Source: JBFIHZ01 sp041601535 | Lineage (GTDB): Bacteria > Pseudomonadota > Gammaproteobacteria > Xanthomonadales > SZUA-36 | NCBI GenBank assembly: GCA_041601535.1 | Contig: JBFIHZ010000065.1 | Span: 1 to 15,486, forward strand | Length of the DNA stretch: 15,486 bases | Reading direction: 5' to 3' | Shown: in pieces, positions 1 through 7,098 of the stretch | How the letters are laid out: each line of letters opens with the position of its first letter | Position numbering within the stretch: position 1 is the stretch's first letter | Translations under genes and position numbers: made by a program | The notes under the pieces: generated by a model | The model's input: the letters and a program-made list of their open reading frames with translations, nothing else | The model's database searches: none | Told to the model about the DNA's origin: nothing

Positions 1-488
1 GGCAACTGGATATTCACAATGTCGGCGCCGTCCCGCATCCACACGCCGCGCGGACCGCCAATAATGGCCTGTCCGACCATTTCACTCAGCCGGAACGCGC
101 GCGCCTGGTGTTCCGCCGCTGGCGCCACCCACTCACCCATGATCATCACCGGAATGGTAATCAGCAGCGTGCCGGTCAAAGCCGCCAGTGCCAGCCGCAG
201 GCGGGATACGCCCGAGGTACGGAAAGCCACCAGTTCATTGGCCGCTGCCAGGCCGCCCACGCCAACCAGCGCACCCAGCAGCGCAGCCACCGGAAAGACC
301 TGGTAGGACATGCGCGGAATGGTCAGGGTGACAAACCAGACCACATCGCCGGTGGTGTAATCATTTTGCGCGGAACGTAACTCGCTGAGCAGGGAAAAAA
401 ACACGAACAGCAGGGTCAGACCCACCCACACCAACAGCGTGCCCAGCAATGCCGCCGAACCAATATAGCGATCCACCAGCTTGACCAC
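1..488 (-). CDS. lptG: LPS export ABC transporter permease LptG (N-terminal part, cut by window edge)
   Basis: This is the inner-membrane permease that pairs with LptF in the LptB2FG exporter, which extracts lipopolysaccharide from the inner membrane. Only the first 162 codons or so are present; the gene runs off the left edge. The start chosen is GTG at 488, two bases after the lptF stop, with GGGGAG nine bases upstream as ribosome binding site. The translation begins VVKLVDRYIGSAAL and shows a first membrane helix (about residues 10-32), a second around the segment FPVAALLGALVGVGGLAA, the conserved cytoplasmic stretch ANELVAFRTSGVS, and a third helix followed by GEWVAPAAE. This matches the LptG family (E. 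coli protein 360 aa). The two-base spacing implies cotranscription and coupled translation with lptF. The reading frame is intact as far as it can be seen. Confidence 0.93.
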   Translation of the reverse strand, partial: MVKLVDRYIGSAALLGTLLVWVGLTLLFVFFSLLSELRSAQNDYTTGDVVWFVTLTIPRMSYQVFPVAALLGALVGVGGLAAANELVAFRTSGVSRLRLALAALTGTLLITIPVMIMGEWVAPAAEHQARAFRLSEMVGQAIIGGPRGVWMRDGADIVNIQL

Positions 489-490
489 GG

Positions 491-1585
491 CTATGCGCTC
501 CCCACCATGCGGCCCTGCCGCTGTAACCAGAATACGGCGATCACCAGCATGCTGAAATGAATCCACCACAAGCCCAGAAAGGGCGGCAAGCTGCCGCTGG
601 CCACCCATGAGCGCCCCATGATCAATACGTTGACGTAAACGGTGTAAAACAGCAGGCCCAGCAACACTCGTCCACCGCGCCCTTCGCGCGGCGAGGAATG
701 CGACAGCGGAATCGCCATCAGGCCCAGCACCAGGATGGCGACGGCGGGTGAGATGCGCCACTGGATTTCAGCGGCTTCTTCGGGCTGCGAGGAAAACATC
801 AGTTCACCACTGGCGCGGGTTTCAATATCAGGTGCCTTGACCTTTTCTTCCGGCTCCGGCAGGCGCAAGTCATTACGCTGGAAACGCACGATGCCGAAAT
901 CCAGTGTGTGTTCCCCGCCCTCGGTAATCTGCCCGTTCTCCAGCGACAAATACCGCTCACCGCTGAGTGTATCAAGCCAGTAGTAGCCCTTCTCCGCGGT
1001 CCAGACCTGCTCGCGCTCACCCTGGCGCTGCTGGATAAACACATTTTTCAGGGTGCGGCCGTCTTTTTCCACCGACTCCACGTACAGCACCAGATCGCCT
1101 TTTTGCAATACATGAAAACGTCCTGCCTGCAAACCCCATTCACCCGCCGTGCGGAACGCCTGCTCCAGCCGGTCCTGCGCCAGACCGGACGCCAGCGGCG
1201 TAAGGAACACGCCGGTGGCCAGTACCAGCAGCGAGGCCGGAACCAGCAGATTGAACAGCGGCCGCAGCATCATTTGCCAACTGAAACCACTGGCGCGCAT
1301 CACCGCCATTTCCTGGTCCCGGTACAAGCGCCCCAGGCCCCAGATCACCGCGATGAACATGGCCAGAGGAATGATGGTATTGAGCACATCGGGCAGACCC
1401 AGCAACAGCAGTTCACCCAGCAGGCCGGCAGGAATACGGCCGCCGGCGATGTCATTGAGCAACTCGCCCAGAGTTACCCCGAACATCACCACGAGCAGCA
1501 CCAGGGTGACAGCGAAAAAGGTAAGCATCCATTCGCGGAAAAGATATTTTTGCAGGATGTTCAGGCTGACCTCTCGACTATTCAC
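491..1585 (-). CDS. lptF: LPS export ABC transporter permease LptF
   Basis: Partner permease of LptG in the LptB2FG lipopolysaccharide exporter, in the inner membrane. The 364-residue reading frame is close to E. coli LptF (366 aa). Membrane helices lie at about residues 20-42, 57-80 and 108-130. The conserved cytoplasmic coupling segment GRLYRDQEMAVMRASG is at about 85-100, a periplasmic beta-rich domain at about 135-270, and three further helices at about 277-355. The gene stands divergent from pepA, the usual gammaproteobacterial order. The start is uncertain. There is no ATG before codon 20, which already lies at the edge of the first helix. GTG at 1585 lacks a clear Shine-Dalgarno, whereas GAGAGG lies five bases before a CTG at 1564 that would give an N-terminus (NILQKYLFREW) aligning with the E. 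coli start MIIIRYL. Confidence 0.95.
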   Translation of the reverse strand: MNSREVSLNILQKYLFREWMLTFFAVTLVLLVVMFGVTLGELLNDIAGGRIPAGLLGELLLLGLPDVLNTIIPLAMFIAVIWGLGRLYRDQEMAVMRASGFSWQMMLRPLFNLLVPASLLVLATGVFLTPLASGLAQDRLEQAFRTAGEWGLQAGRFHVLQKGDLVLYVESVEKDGRTLKNVFIQQRQGEREQVWTAEKGYYWLDTLSGERYLSLENGQITEGGEHTLDFGIVRFQRNDLRLPEPEEKVKAPDIETRASGELMFSSQPEEAAEIQWRISPAVAILVLGLMAIPLSHSSPREGRGGRVLLGLLFYTVYVNVLIMGRSWVASGSLPPFLGLWWIHFSMLVIAVFWLQRQGRMVGSA

Positions 1586-1630
1586 CGTTAACGGCTGGCC
1601 GCCCGTTCTGGACTGGCTCCGGTGGCAGGC

Positions 1631-1639
1631 AGTTTACCA
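1631..1639 (-). promoter_or_regulatory. Putative extended -10 promoter element for lptFG
   Basis: Read on the minus strand the bases are TGGTAAACT, a TG-N extended -10 followed by TAAACT (four of six matches to TATAAT). The -35 position is GC-rich and poor, which is tolerated by extended -10 promoters. Transcription would start near 1624, leaving a leader of about 40 bases before the GTG at 1585. This is seen by eye only. Confidence 0.4.
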
Positions 1640-1705
1640 GCATTCCGTGCGCTTGCCCCGGCCTGCCTTGCAGGGACAAAAAACCAGACCGGCCCGCTTT
1701 TGCAG

Positions 1706-1711
1706 TAGAAT
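1706..1711 (+). promoter_or_regulatory. Putative -10 element for pepA-holC-valS
   Basis: TAGAAT lies 64 bases before the pepA ATG, in the lptF/pepA divergent region (1586-1774). It matches the sigma-70 -10 consensus in four of six positions. No good -35 is present 16-18 bases upstream, so it is either a weak promoter or an activated one. The ribosome binding site GAGG lies just before the ATG at 1775. Confidence 0.33.
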
Positions 1712-1774
1712 GGCAAGTTTAAGCCGCTGATTTTTATCCGGGCGGCCGACACGCCATTTGAATGAGGAATTTTT

Positions 1775-3256
1775 ATGAAGTTCAGTCTGACGGATCAAGA
1801 CATCCACAAACTGGAAACCGCCTGCATCGTCATAGGCGTTACCGACGGCGGCCCCCTCTCCGCCAGTGCCACGCTTATCGATCAGGCCAGCGATGGTGCC
1901 ATCAGCCGCATGCTGAGCAGCAGGGATATAGCCACCGGACTCGGCAAAACCACATTCTTGTACAACCTTCCGGGCCTCGCCAGCCAGCGCGTACTGGCCA
2001 CCGGCTTCGGCAAGCCGGAAAAACTCAGCCGCAGCCGCTTTGACAGCGCCTGTCTGGCCGCCGGAACCGCCCTGCGCGACCACCCCATGACCGAGTGCCA
2101 TGTCTGCCTGCACGATCTCGAGCTGGCCGGCACCGATCTGCACTGGCGTCTGCGCCAGGCCGCCCTGGCACTGCACCGGGCCAACTACCGTTACACCACC
2201 ACCAAACCACGCAAGGACGACTCGCCGGTGCCACTGCAATCGATCAGCTTCAGTGGTGAATCCGTGCTGGAGTCCGTGCTGATCCAGGCGGAAGGCATGG
2301 GCCGTGGCTTTCATAAAGCCCGCCACCTGGGTGATCTGCCCGCCAACATCTGCAACCCGGCCTACCTGGCACAGGAAGCCGCTGGCATTGCGCGGGAATA
2401 CGACAAGGTGGAACTGGAAGTGCTGGAAGAAGACCAGATGGCGGAACTGGGGATGGATGCCCTGCTTGGCGTGTCGCGTGGCAGCCGCAACCCCTCAAAG
2501 CTGATTATTCTGAAGTACAACGGCGCCGCCGCGGATCAGGCACCGGTGGTGCTGGTCGGCAAGGGCGTCACCTTCGATTCCGGTGGCCTGTCGATGAAAT
2601 CGCCGGAAAACATGATCCAGATGAAATTCGACATGTGCGGCGCTGCCGGCGTGATCGGCGCCTTGCTGGCCAGCGCTGCACTGCAGCTTGAACTGAACGT
2701 CGTCTGCGTGGTGGCCGCGGTGGAGAACATGCCTGATGGGGATGCCTACCGTCCAGGTGATGTGTTAACCAGCATGTCTGGAAAAACCATCGAGGTATTG
2801 AACACTGATGCGGAAGGACGCCTGATTCTGTGCGATGCGCTGACCTACTGCCAACGGTTCAAACCACGTGCGCTGATTGATGTGGCCACCCTGACCGGCG
2901 CCTGCGTGGTCGCACTGGGTCATCATGCCAGCGGCCTGATGTCGAATAATGATGAACTGGCCAACGACCTGTTGTCGGCCGGCGACGACATCGTCGACCG
3001 CGCCTGGCGCCTGCCGTTGTGGGACGACTACCAGTCGCAACTGGATTCGCCGGTGGCTGACATGCAGAATGTCGGCGGCATGTCGGCCGGCGTGCTGACA
3101 GCCGCCTGCTTCCTGTCCCGTTTCACTGAAGATCAGTGCTGGGCCCACCTCGACGTGGCCGGTTCCGCCTGGAAATGGGGCGCCAAGGACGGTGCCACCG
3201 GTCGCCCGGTCGGGCTGCTGACACGCTATCTGATGTCGGTCGCAGAACAGGGCTGA
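1775..3256 (+). CDS. pepA: Leucyl aminopeptidase (M17 family), PepA
   Basis: Cytosolic dizinc/manganese aminopeptidase that removes N-terminal residues from peptides; in E. coli the same protein also binds DNA as a Xer accessory factor and carAB repressor, which cannot be judged here. The product is 493 aa (E. coli 503). An N-terminal macrodomain-like region occupies about 1-150 and the catalytic domain 160-493. The metal ligands and catalytic residues are all visible: K263 and D268 in GKGVTFDSGG, K275, D286, and D345, E347 and R349 in NTDAEGR. Every one is offset by exactly seven from the E. coli numbering (K270, D275, K282, D293, D352, E354, R356), so the active site is complete. The ATG at 1775 is preceded by GAGG. 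holC follows after three bases, indicating an operon. Confidence 0.98.
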   Translation: MKFSLTDQDIHKLETACIVIGVTDGGPLSASATLIDQASDGAISRMLSSRDIATGLGKTTFLYNLPGLASQRVLATGFGKPEKLSRSRFDSACLAAGTALRDHPMTECHVCLHDLELAGTDLHWRLRQAALALHRANYRYTTTKPRKDDSPVPLQSISFSGESVLESVLIQAEGMGRGFHKARHLGDLPANICNPAYLAQEAAGIAREYDKVELEVLEEDQMAELGMDALLGVSRGSRNPSKLIILKYNGAAADQAPVVLVGKGVTFDSGGLSMKSPENMIQMKFDMCGAAGVIGALLASAALQLELNVVCVVAAVENMPDGDAYRPGDVLTSMSGKTIEVLNTDAEGRLILCDALTYCQRFKPRALIDVATLTGACVVALGHHASGLMSNNDELANDLLSAGDDIVDRAWRLPLWDDYQSQLDSPVADMQNVGGMSAGVLTAACFLSRFTEDQCWAHLDVAGSAWKWGAKDGATGRPVGLLTRYLMSVAEQG

Positions 3257-3259
3257 GCA

Positions 3260-3703
3260 GTGACTGCGAGCACGGCTTGCCAGGTGGATTTTTACGTGCT
3301 GGAGGAGCCTTCCCAGTCGCCCGAGGCGCTGGCCTGCCGGCTGGCGATGATGTCCTGGGAACAGGGTTTTGCCACGCTGGTTCTGGCCGCCAATGCGGAA
3401 GAAGTCCGACGCCTCGACGAGCTGATGTGGCAATTGCCGCAAGGACGCTTTCTGCCACACGCGCAGTTGGCAGCGGGCAGCACGGCACCGGTCATGATCG
3501 GCACACCGGAGCAACTGGATGACGGGGTTAGCGGGCTGGTCATCAATCTGACCGAACAGTGCATTCCGCAGCCACAGCGATTCCGCCGCTTACTGGAAAT
3601 CGTGCCCGCCAGTGAAGCCCAGCGCCAGGTATCGCGTGACAAGTTCCGCGTCTATCGAAGTCAGGGCCTGCAGCCAGCCAGCCATACCATGAGCGCCAGT
3701 TGA
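3260..3703 (+). CDS. holC: DNA polymerase III chi subunit, HolC
   Basis: Chi binds psi (HolD) and the C-terminal tail of SSB, linking the clamp loader to SSB-coated template. The product is 147 aa, the same length as E. coli chi. Recognisable family features are the N-terminal strand DFYVLEE (10-16), the segment RLDELMWQLPQGRFLPH (51-67, compare RLDEALWARPAESFVPH in E. coli), and the C-terminal KFRVYRSQG (128-136). The start is GTG at 3260, three bases after the pepA stop, with AGGG seven bases upstream. The order pepA-holC-valS is the standard gammaproteobacterial one. The psi gene lies only about 3.4 kb away in this genome. A nine-base-pair hairpin brackets the stop codon. Confidence 0.95.
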   Translation: MTASTACQVDFYVLEEPSQSPEALACRLAMMSWEQGFATLVLAANAEEVRRLDELMWQLPQGRFLPHAQLAAGSTAPVMIGTPEQLDDGVSGLVINLTEQCIPQPQRFRRLLEIVPASEAQRQVSRDKFRVYRSQGLQPASHTMSAS

Positions 3704-3715
3704 ACCACTGGCGCT
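3692..3715 (+). terminator. Hairpin straddling the holC stop codon, possible attenuator before valS
   Basis: AGCGCCAGT (3692-3700) and ACTGGCGCT (3707-3715) form a perfect nine-base-pair stem. The six-base loop TGAACC contains the holC stop codon (3701-3703). The 3' arm runs into TTT and then ACCGGAATTT, so the U-tract is short. It could be a weak or partial terminator, an attenuator, or an RNA-processing or mRNA-stability element that separates valS expression from pepA-holC. Confidence 0.5.
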
Positions 3716-3754
3716 TTACCGGAATTTATCGCAACTCAAACAAAAGCAAACTTT

Positions 3755-6505
3755 ATGGAAACCAGTTATAACCCCGGCGCTATCGAGCAACGTTGGTACC
3801 AGCAGTGGGAAAGCCAGGGCTATTTTGCCCCCGCTGGCGAAGGCCCCGCTTACTGCATCATGTTGCCGCCCCCCAACGTCACGGGCAGCCTGCATATGGG
3901 CCATGCCTTCCAGGACACCATCATGGACTGCCTGACCCGCTGGCGCCGCATGAGCGGCGACCAGGCCTTGTGGCAGGCAGGCACCGACCATGCAGGCATC
4001 GCCACCCAAATGGTGGTTGAACGGCAACTGCAGGCCGGCGGTCAATCGCGCCACGACCTTGGCCGCGAGGGCTTTATCGATGCCGTGTGGCAATGGAAAG
4101 AACAATCCGGCGATACCATCAGCCAGCAGATGCGCCGTCTGGGCGCCTCGGTGGACTGGCAATCGCACTGCTTCACCATGGATGAAAAGCTGTCCGCAGC
4201 GGTGCGGACCGTATTTGTGCAACTGCATGAAGAAGGCCTGATTTACCGCGGCAAGCGGCTGGTCAACTGGGACCCGGTACTGCATACCGCGCTGTCCGAC
4301 CTGGAGGTATTGTCGGAAGAGGAAAACGGCAAACTGTGGCATATCCGCTACCCGCGCACCGACGGCCGCGGCCACCTGGTGGTGGCCACTACGCGCCCGG
4401 AAACCCTGCTGGGGGACACCGCCGTGGCGGTACACCCGGAAGATGACCGCTACCAGGACATGATAGGCGAGGAACTGTTACTGCCACTGACAGACCGGAC
4501 CATCCCGATCATTGCAGATGACTACGTTGACCGCGAGTTCGGCTCAGGCTGCGTCAAGATCACACCGGCGCATGATTTCAACGACTATGAAATCGGCAAG
4601 CGCCACGACCTGCCGCTGATCAATGTACTCAACCCGGATGCCACGCTGAACGAAAACGTGCCCGCGGCGTATCGCGGCCTGGACCGCTTCGAGGCGCGCA
4701 AGCGTATCGTGGCGGAACTGGAAAAACAGGGTCTGCTGGAACGGGTGCAGGACCACCGCCTGATGATTCCACGCGGCGACCGCTCACAGGCCGTGGTTGA
4801 ACCCTACCTGACCGATCAGTGGTATGTGAAAATCGCGCCGCTGGCAGAACCGGCCATTGAGGCAGTCACCGATGGCCGCATCCAGTTCGTCCCGGCCAAC
4901 TGGAGCCGCACCTATTTTGACTGGATGAACCGCATCGAAGACTGGTGCATCAGCCGTCAACTGTGGTGGGGGCACCGCATCCCGGCCTGGTACGACGAGC
5001 AGGGAACGATCTATGTGGGGCATGATGAACAGGATGCGCGGCAACGCGCCGGCCTGTCCGATGACATCCCACTGCGGCAGGACGAAGACGTACTGGACAC
5101 CTGGTTCTCATCCGCCCTGTGGCCGTTTTCCACCCTGGGCTGGCCAGAACAAACGCCACGGCTGGAACAGTTCTATCCCACCAGCGTGCTGGTGACCGGT
5201 TTTGACATCATCTTTTTCTGGGTCGCCCGCATGATTATGATGGGCCTGAAATTCATGGATGATGTGCCCTTCAGGACGGTCTACATTCACGGCCTGATCC
5301 GCGACGGCCATGGCCAGAAAATGTCCAAGTCCAAGGGCAACGTGCTGGACCCGATTGACCTGATCGACGGCATCGGCCTGGACGCGCTGGTGGAAAAACG
5401 CACCTCCAGCCTGATGCAGCCGCACATGGCGCCGGCCATTGAAAAAGCCACCCGCAAGGAGTTTCCCGAAGGCATACCGGCATTTGGAACCGATGCATTG
5501 CGCTTCACGTTTGCCGCACTGGCCACCACCGGACGCGATATCCGTTTTGACCTGGGCCGCATCGAAGGCAACCGCAACTTCTGCAACAAACTGTGGAATG
5601 CCGCGCGCTTTGTACTGATGCAGACTGAAGATCAGCCCATCCGCCAGCTGCCGCTGACCGACCCGATCAATCGCTGGATCCTGTCGCGCCAGTCGCGCAT
5701 GATCAGCGAACTGAATGGACACCTTGCCCAGTACCGCCTGGATCTGGCAGCGCAGACGCTGTACGAATTTGTCTGGAACGAGTATTGCGACTGGTACCTG
5801 GAGTTCACCAAGCCCATGCTGCAGGGGGGCGATGAAGACACCCGGGCAGCCACCCGCCACACCTTGCTCAGCGTGCTGGAAACCACCTTGCGCGCCCTGC
5901 ACCCCATCATGCCATTCATTACCGAGGAAATCTGGCAACGCACCCGCCAGCCACTGGGCATTGAAGGTGAAAGCATCATGCTGCAGCCGTTTCCACAGGC
6001 CGGCACGCCGGATGATGAGATCGAACGGGATATCGCCTGGCTGAAAGAAATCATCCAGGGCATCCGCCGCATCCGCTCGGAGCTCGGCTTGCCGCCGGGC
6101 AAACCACTGGACACCTGGTTGCTGGCCGGCAGTGATACCGACAGCGCACGGCTGGAACCCTTTCTCGACGTATTCACCCAGCTGGCCCGGACGCAAAACC
6201 TGCAATGGGTGGATGATTCGGTCGATACCTCCCAGTGCGCTGTCGCACTGGTAGGCGAATTGAAAATTCTGGTGCCGCTGAAAGGCCTGGTTGACGTGGA
6301 AGCCGAATCGGCCCGTTTGCGCAAGCAACTGGATGCCGAGAAAGCCCTGTTGGCCAAAACCCGCGCCAAGCTGGAGAACCGCAAGTTCGTCGAGAACGCT
6401 CCGCCGGCCGTGGTAGAGCAGGAACAGCAACGCCAGGCTTCACACCAGGTCAATGTGCAGAACCTGAAGGAACAGCTGAAACGGCTGGAGTCACTGCGCG
6501 ACTGA
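3755..6505 (+). CDS. valS: Valyl-tRNA synthetase
   Basis: Class Ia aminoacyl-tRNA synthetase that charges tRNA-Val and edits mischarged threonine. The product is 916 aa (E. coli 951). The signature PPPNVTGSLHMGH is at 38-50, with the HIGH motif as HMGH at 47-50. The CP1 editing domain contains ATTRPET at 211-217. KMSKS is at 522-526, followed by the tRNA-binding helical domain. A charged coiled-coil arm forms the last 65 residues or so. The shorter length relative to E. coli is explained largely by missing loops just before ATTRPET and between about 285 and 315. The ATG at 3755 aligns with the E. coli start (MEKTYNP), but no Shine-Dalgarno is visible; the leader is A-rich. The 3' end overlaps the convergent rimI frame by 56 bases. 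Confidence 0.98.
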   Translation: METSYNPGAIEQRWYQQWESQGYFAPAGEGPAYCIMLPPPNVTGSLHMGHAFQDTIMDCLTRWRRMSGDQALWQAGTDHAGIATQMVVERQLQAGGQSRHDLGREGFIDAVWQWKEQSGDTISQQMRRLGASVDWQSHCFTMDEKLSAAVRTVFVQLHEEGLIYRGKRLVNWDPVLHTALSDLEVLSEEENGKLWHIRYPRTDGRGHLVVATTRPETLLGDTAVAVHPEDDRYQDMIGEELLLPLTDRTIPIIADDYVDREFGSGCVKITPAHDFNDYEIGKRHDLPLINVLNPDATLNENVPAAYRGLDRFEARKRIVAELEKQGLLERVQDHRLMIPRGDRSQAVVEPYLTDQWYVKIAPLAEPAIEAVTDGRIQFVPANWSRTYFDWMNRIEDWCISRQLWWGHRIPAWYDEQGTIYVGHDEQDARQRAGLSDDIPLRQDEDVLDTWFSSALWPFSTLGWPEQTPRLEQFYPTSVLVTGFDIIFFWVARMIMMGLKFMDDVPFRTVYIHGLIRDGHGQKMSKSKGNVLDPIDLIDGIGLDALVEKRTSSLMQPHMAPAIEKATRKEFPEGIPAFGTDALRFTFAALATTGRDIRFDLGRIEGNRNFCNKLWNAARFVLMQTEDQPIRQLPLTDPINRWILSRQSRMISELNGHLAQYRLDLAAQTLYEFVWNEYCDWYLEFTKPMLQGGDEDTRAATRHTLLSVLETTLRALHPIMPFITEEIWQRTRQPLGIEGESIMLQPFPQAGTPDDEIERDIAWLKEIIQGIRRIRSELGLPPGKPLDTWLLAGSDTDSARLEPFLDVFTQLARTQNLQWVDDSVDTSQCAVALVGELKILVPLKGLVDVEAESARLRKQLDAEKALLAKTRAKLENRKFVENAPPAVVEQEQQRQASHQVNVQNLKEQLKRLESLRD

Positions 6506-7043
6506 AGCAACCGGACCGGCCGGCCGGCCGCAAGAAAGGGTCGTGTTGCGGCGTCCGCGCGGCACGGCCGGCTGCCGGCTTTATTGCCATGCGCATGACC
6601 ACGGCGCACTCGCGGCCGTGTTCCGCCCGGTAGTAGTCGGGCCGCTCGCCCACCACCTCGAAGCCGCGTTTGCGGTACAGCGCGATCGCAGCCGTGTTGC
6701 TGCGGCGTACTTCCAGGAACATGCTGCTGCAGTTCGCCTGCGCGGCCACCTTCAATGCATGACTGAGCAGCAGACTGCCCAGCCTGCGCCCCTGCCAGGC
6801 CGGATCGATACACAGGTTGAGCAGGTGGCATTCACCGGCCGCCTGGGTCTGGACCACGTAACCCACCAGAGTGGAGCCCACTTGCAGGCCATTGCAGTCA
6901 TAACCGACGCGCAGACAGTCAGCAAAAATGCCGCGCGTCCACGGAAAAGGATAGGCCGCCAGTTCGATTTCCATGATCCGGTCCAGGTCGGAAGGGTGCA
7001 GCGGACGGACCAGCGGACTGAGGGGAAGCCGTTCTGTACTCAT
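6450..7043 (-). CDS. rimI: Ribosomal protein S18 alanine N-acetyltransferase RimI, with C-terminal tail
   Basis: GNAT-family acetyltransferase that acetylates the N-terminal alanine of ribosomal protein S18. The GNAT core spans about residues 10-154. FPWT (33-36) is a RimI hallmark, the acetyl-CoA loop is QGRRLG (84-89, where the usual fourth-position glycine is arginine), the catalytic glutamate candidate is E111 in LEVR, and the catalytic tyrosine is Y123 in ALYRKRGF. Family members end near residue 150. Here the frame continues 43 residues further through a basic, Ala/Pro/Arg-rich tail and into the antisense of the valS 3' end, giving 197 aa. The start is ATG at 7043. An AGGGG lies about 12 bases upstream, rather far. 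holD lies 55 bases upstream on the same strand, the same order as in E. coli. Confidence 0.93.
   Translation of the reverse strand: MSTERLPLSPLVRPLHPSDLDRIMEIELAAYPFPWTRGIFADCLRVGYDCNGLQVGSTLVGYVVQTQAAGECHLLNLCIDPAWQGRRLGSLLLSHALKVAAQANCSSMFLEVRRSNTAAIALYRKRGFEVVGERPDYYRAEHGRECAVVMRMAIKPAAGRAARTPQHDPFLRPAGRSGCFSRAVTPAVSAVPSGSAH
6516..6530. repeat. Short GGCC/CCGG tandem palindrome between valS and the rimI core
   Basis: CCGGCCGGCCGGCCG is a four-base unit repeated almost four times; 6517-6530 is a perfect 14-base palindrome. It lies just after the valS stop and inside the rimI tail on the other strand. There is no T-tract beside it, so it is not a standard terminator, though it can fold on either strand. 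A change in unit number would shift the frame of the rimI tail only. Confidence 0.5.
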
Positions 7044-7079
7044 GGGTTTTGCTTTCCCCTGCCGGATGGAACAAGGTCA

Positions 7080-7095
7080 GGCCGCATCAGCGGCC
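7080..7095 (-). other. Intercistronic hairpin between holD and rimI
   Basis: GGCCGC and GCGGCC form a six-base-pair stem with a four-base loop, four bases beyond the holD stop and about 36 bases before the rimI ATG. No T-tract follows on the minus strand, so it is more likely a stability or processing structure than a terminator, if it has any role. Confidence 0.3.
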
Positions 7096-7098
7096 CAT

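Noticed and set aside
908..1591. 227-codon open frame on the plus strand
   Set aside because: Antisense to lptF; Gln/His/Arg-rich composition typical of a shadow frame.
1634..2326. 230-codon minus-strand frame across the pepA start
   Set aside because: Antisense to the pepA N-terminal region and crossing the divergent promoter area; Gly/Ala/Gln-rich with no domain.
5108..6430. 440-codon open frame on the minus strand
   Set aside because: It lies wholly antisense to valS, whose protein is clearly conserved; the translation has no recognisable domain and reflects GC-rich codon shadowing.
6516..6530. GGCC tandem as a phase-variable repeat
   Set aside because: Fewer than four units, and it lies in the non-conserved rimI tail; listed as a repeat only.
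6567..6585. GCCGG-CTG-CCGGC followed by TTTATT as a valS terminator
   Set aside because: The stem has only five base pairs with a three-base loop and lies inside the rimI coding region; too weak to call.
5632..6831. 399-codon open frame on the minus strand covering the valS end and rimI
   Set aside because: Serine/arginine-rich shadow frame overlapping two well-supported genes; no family features.
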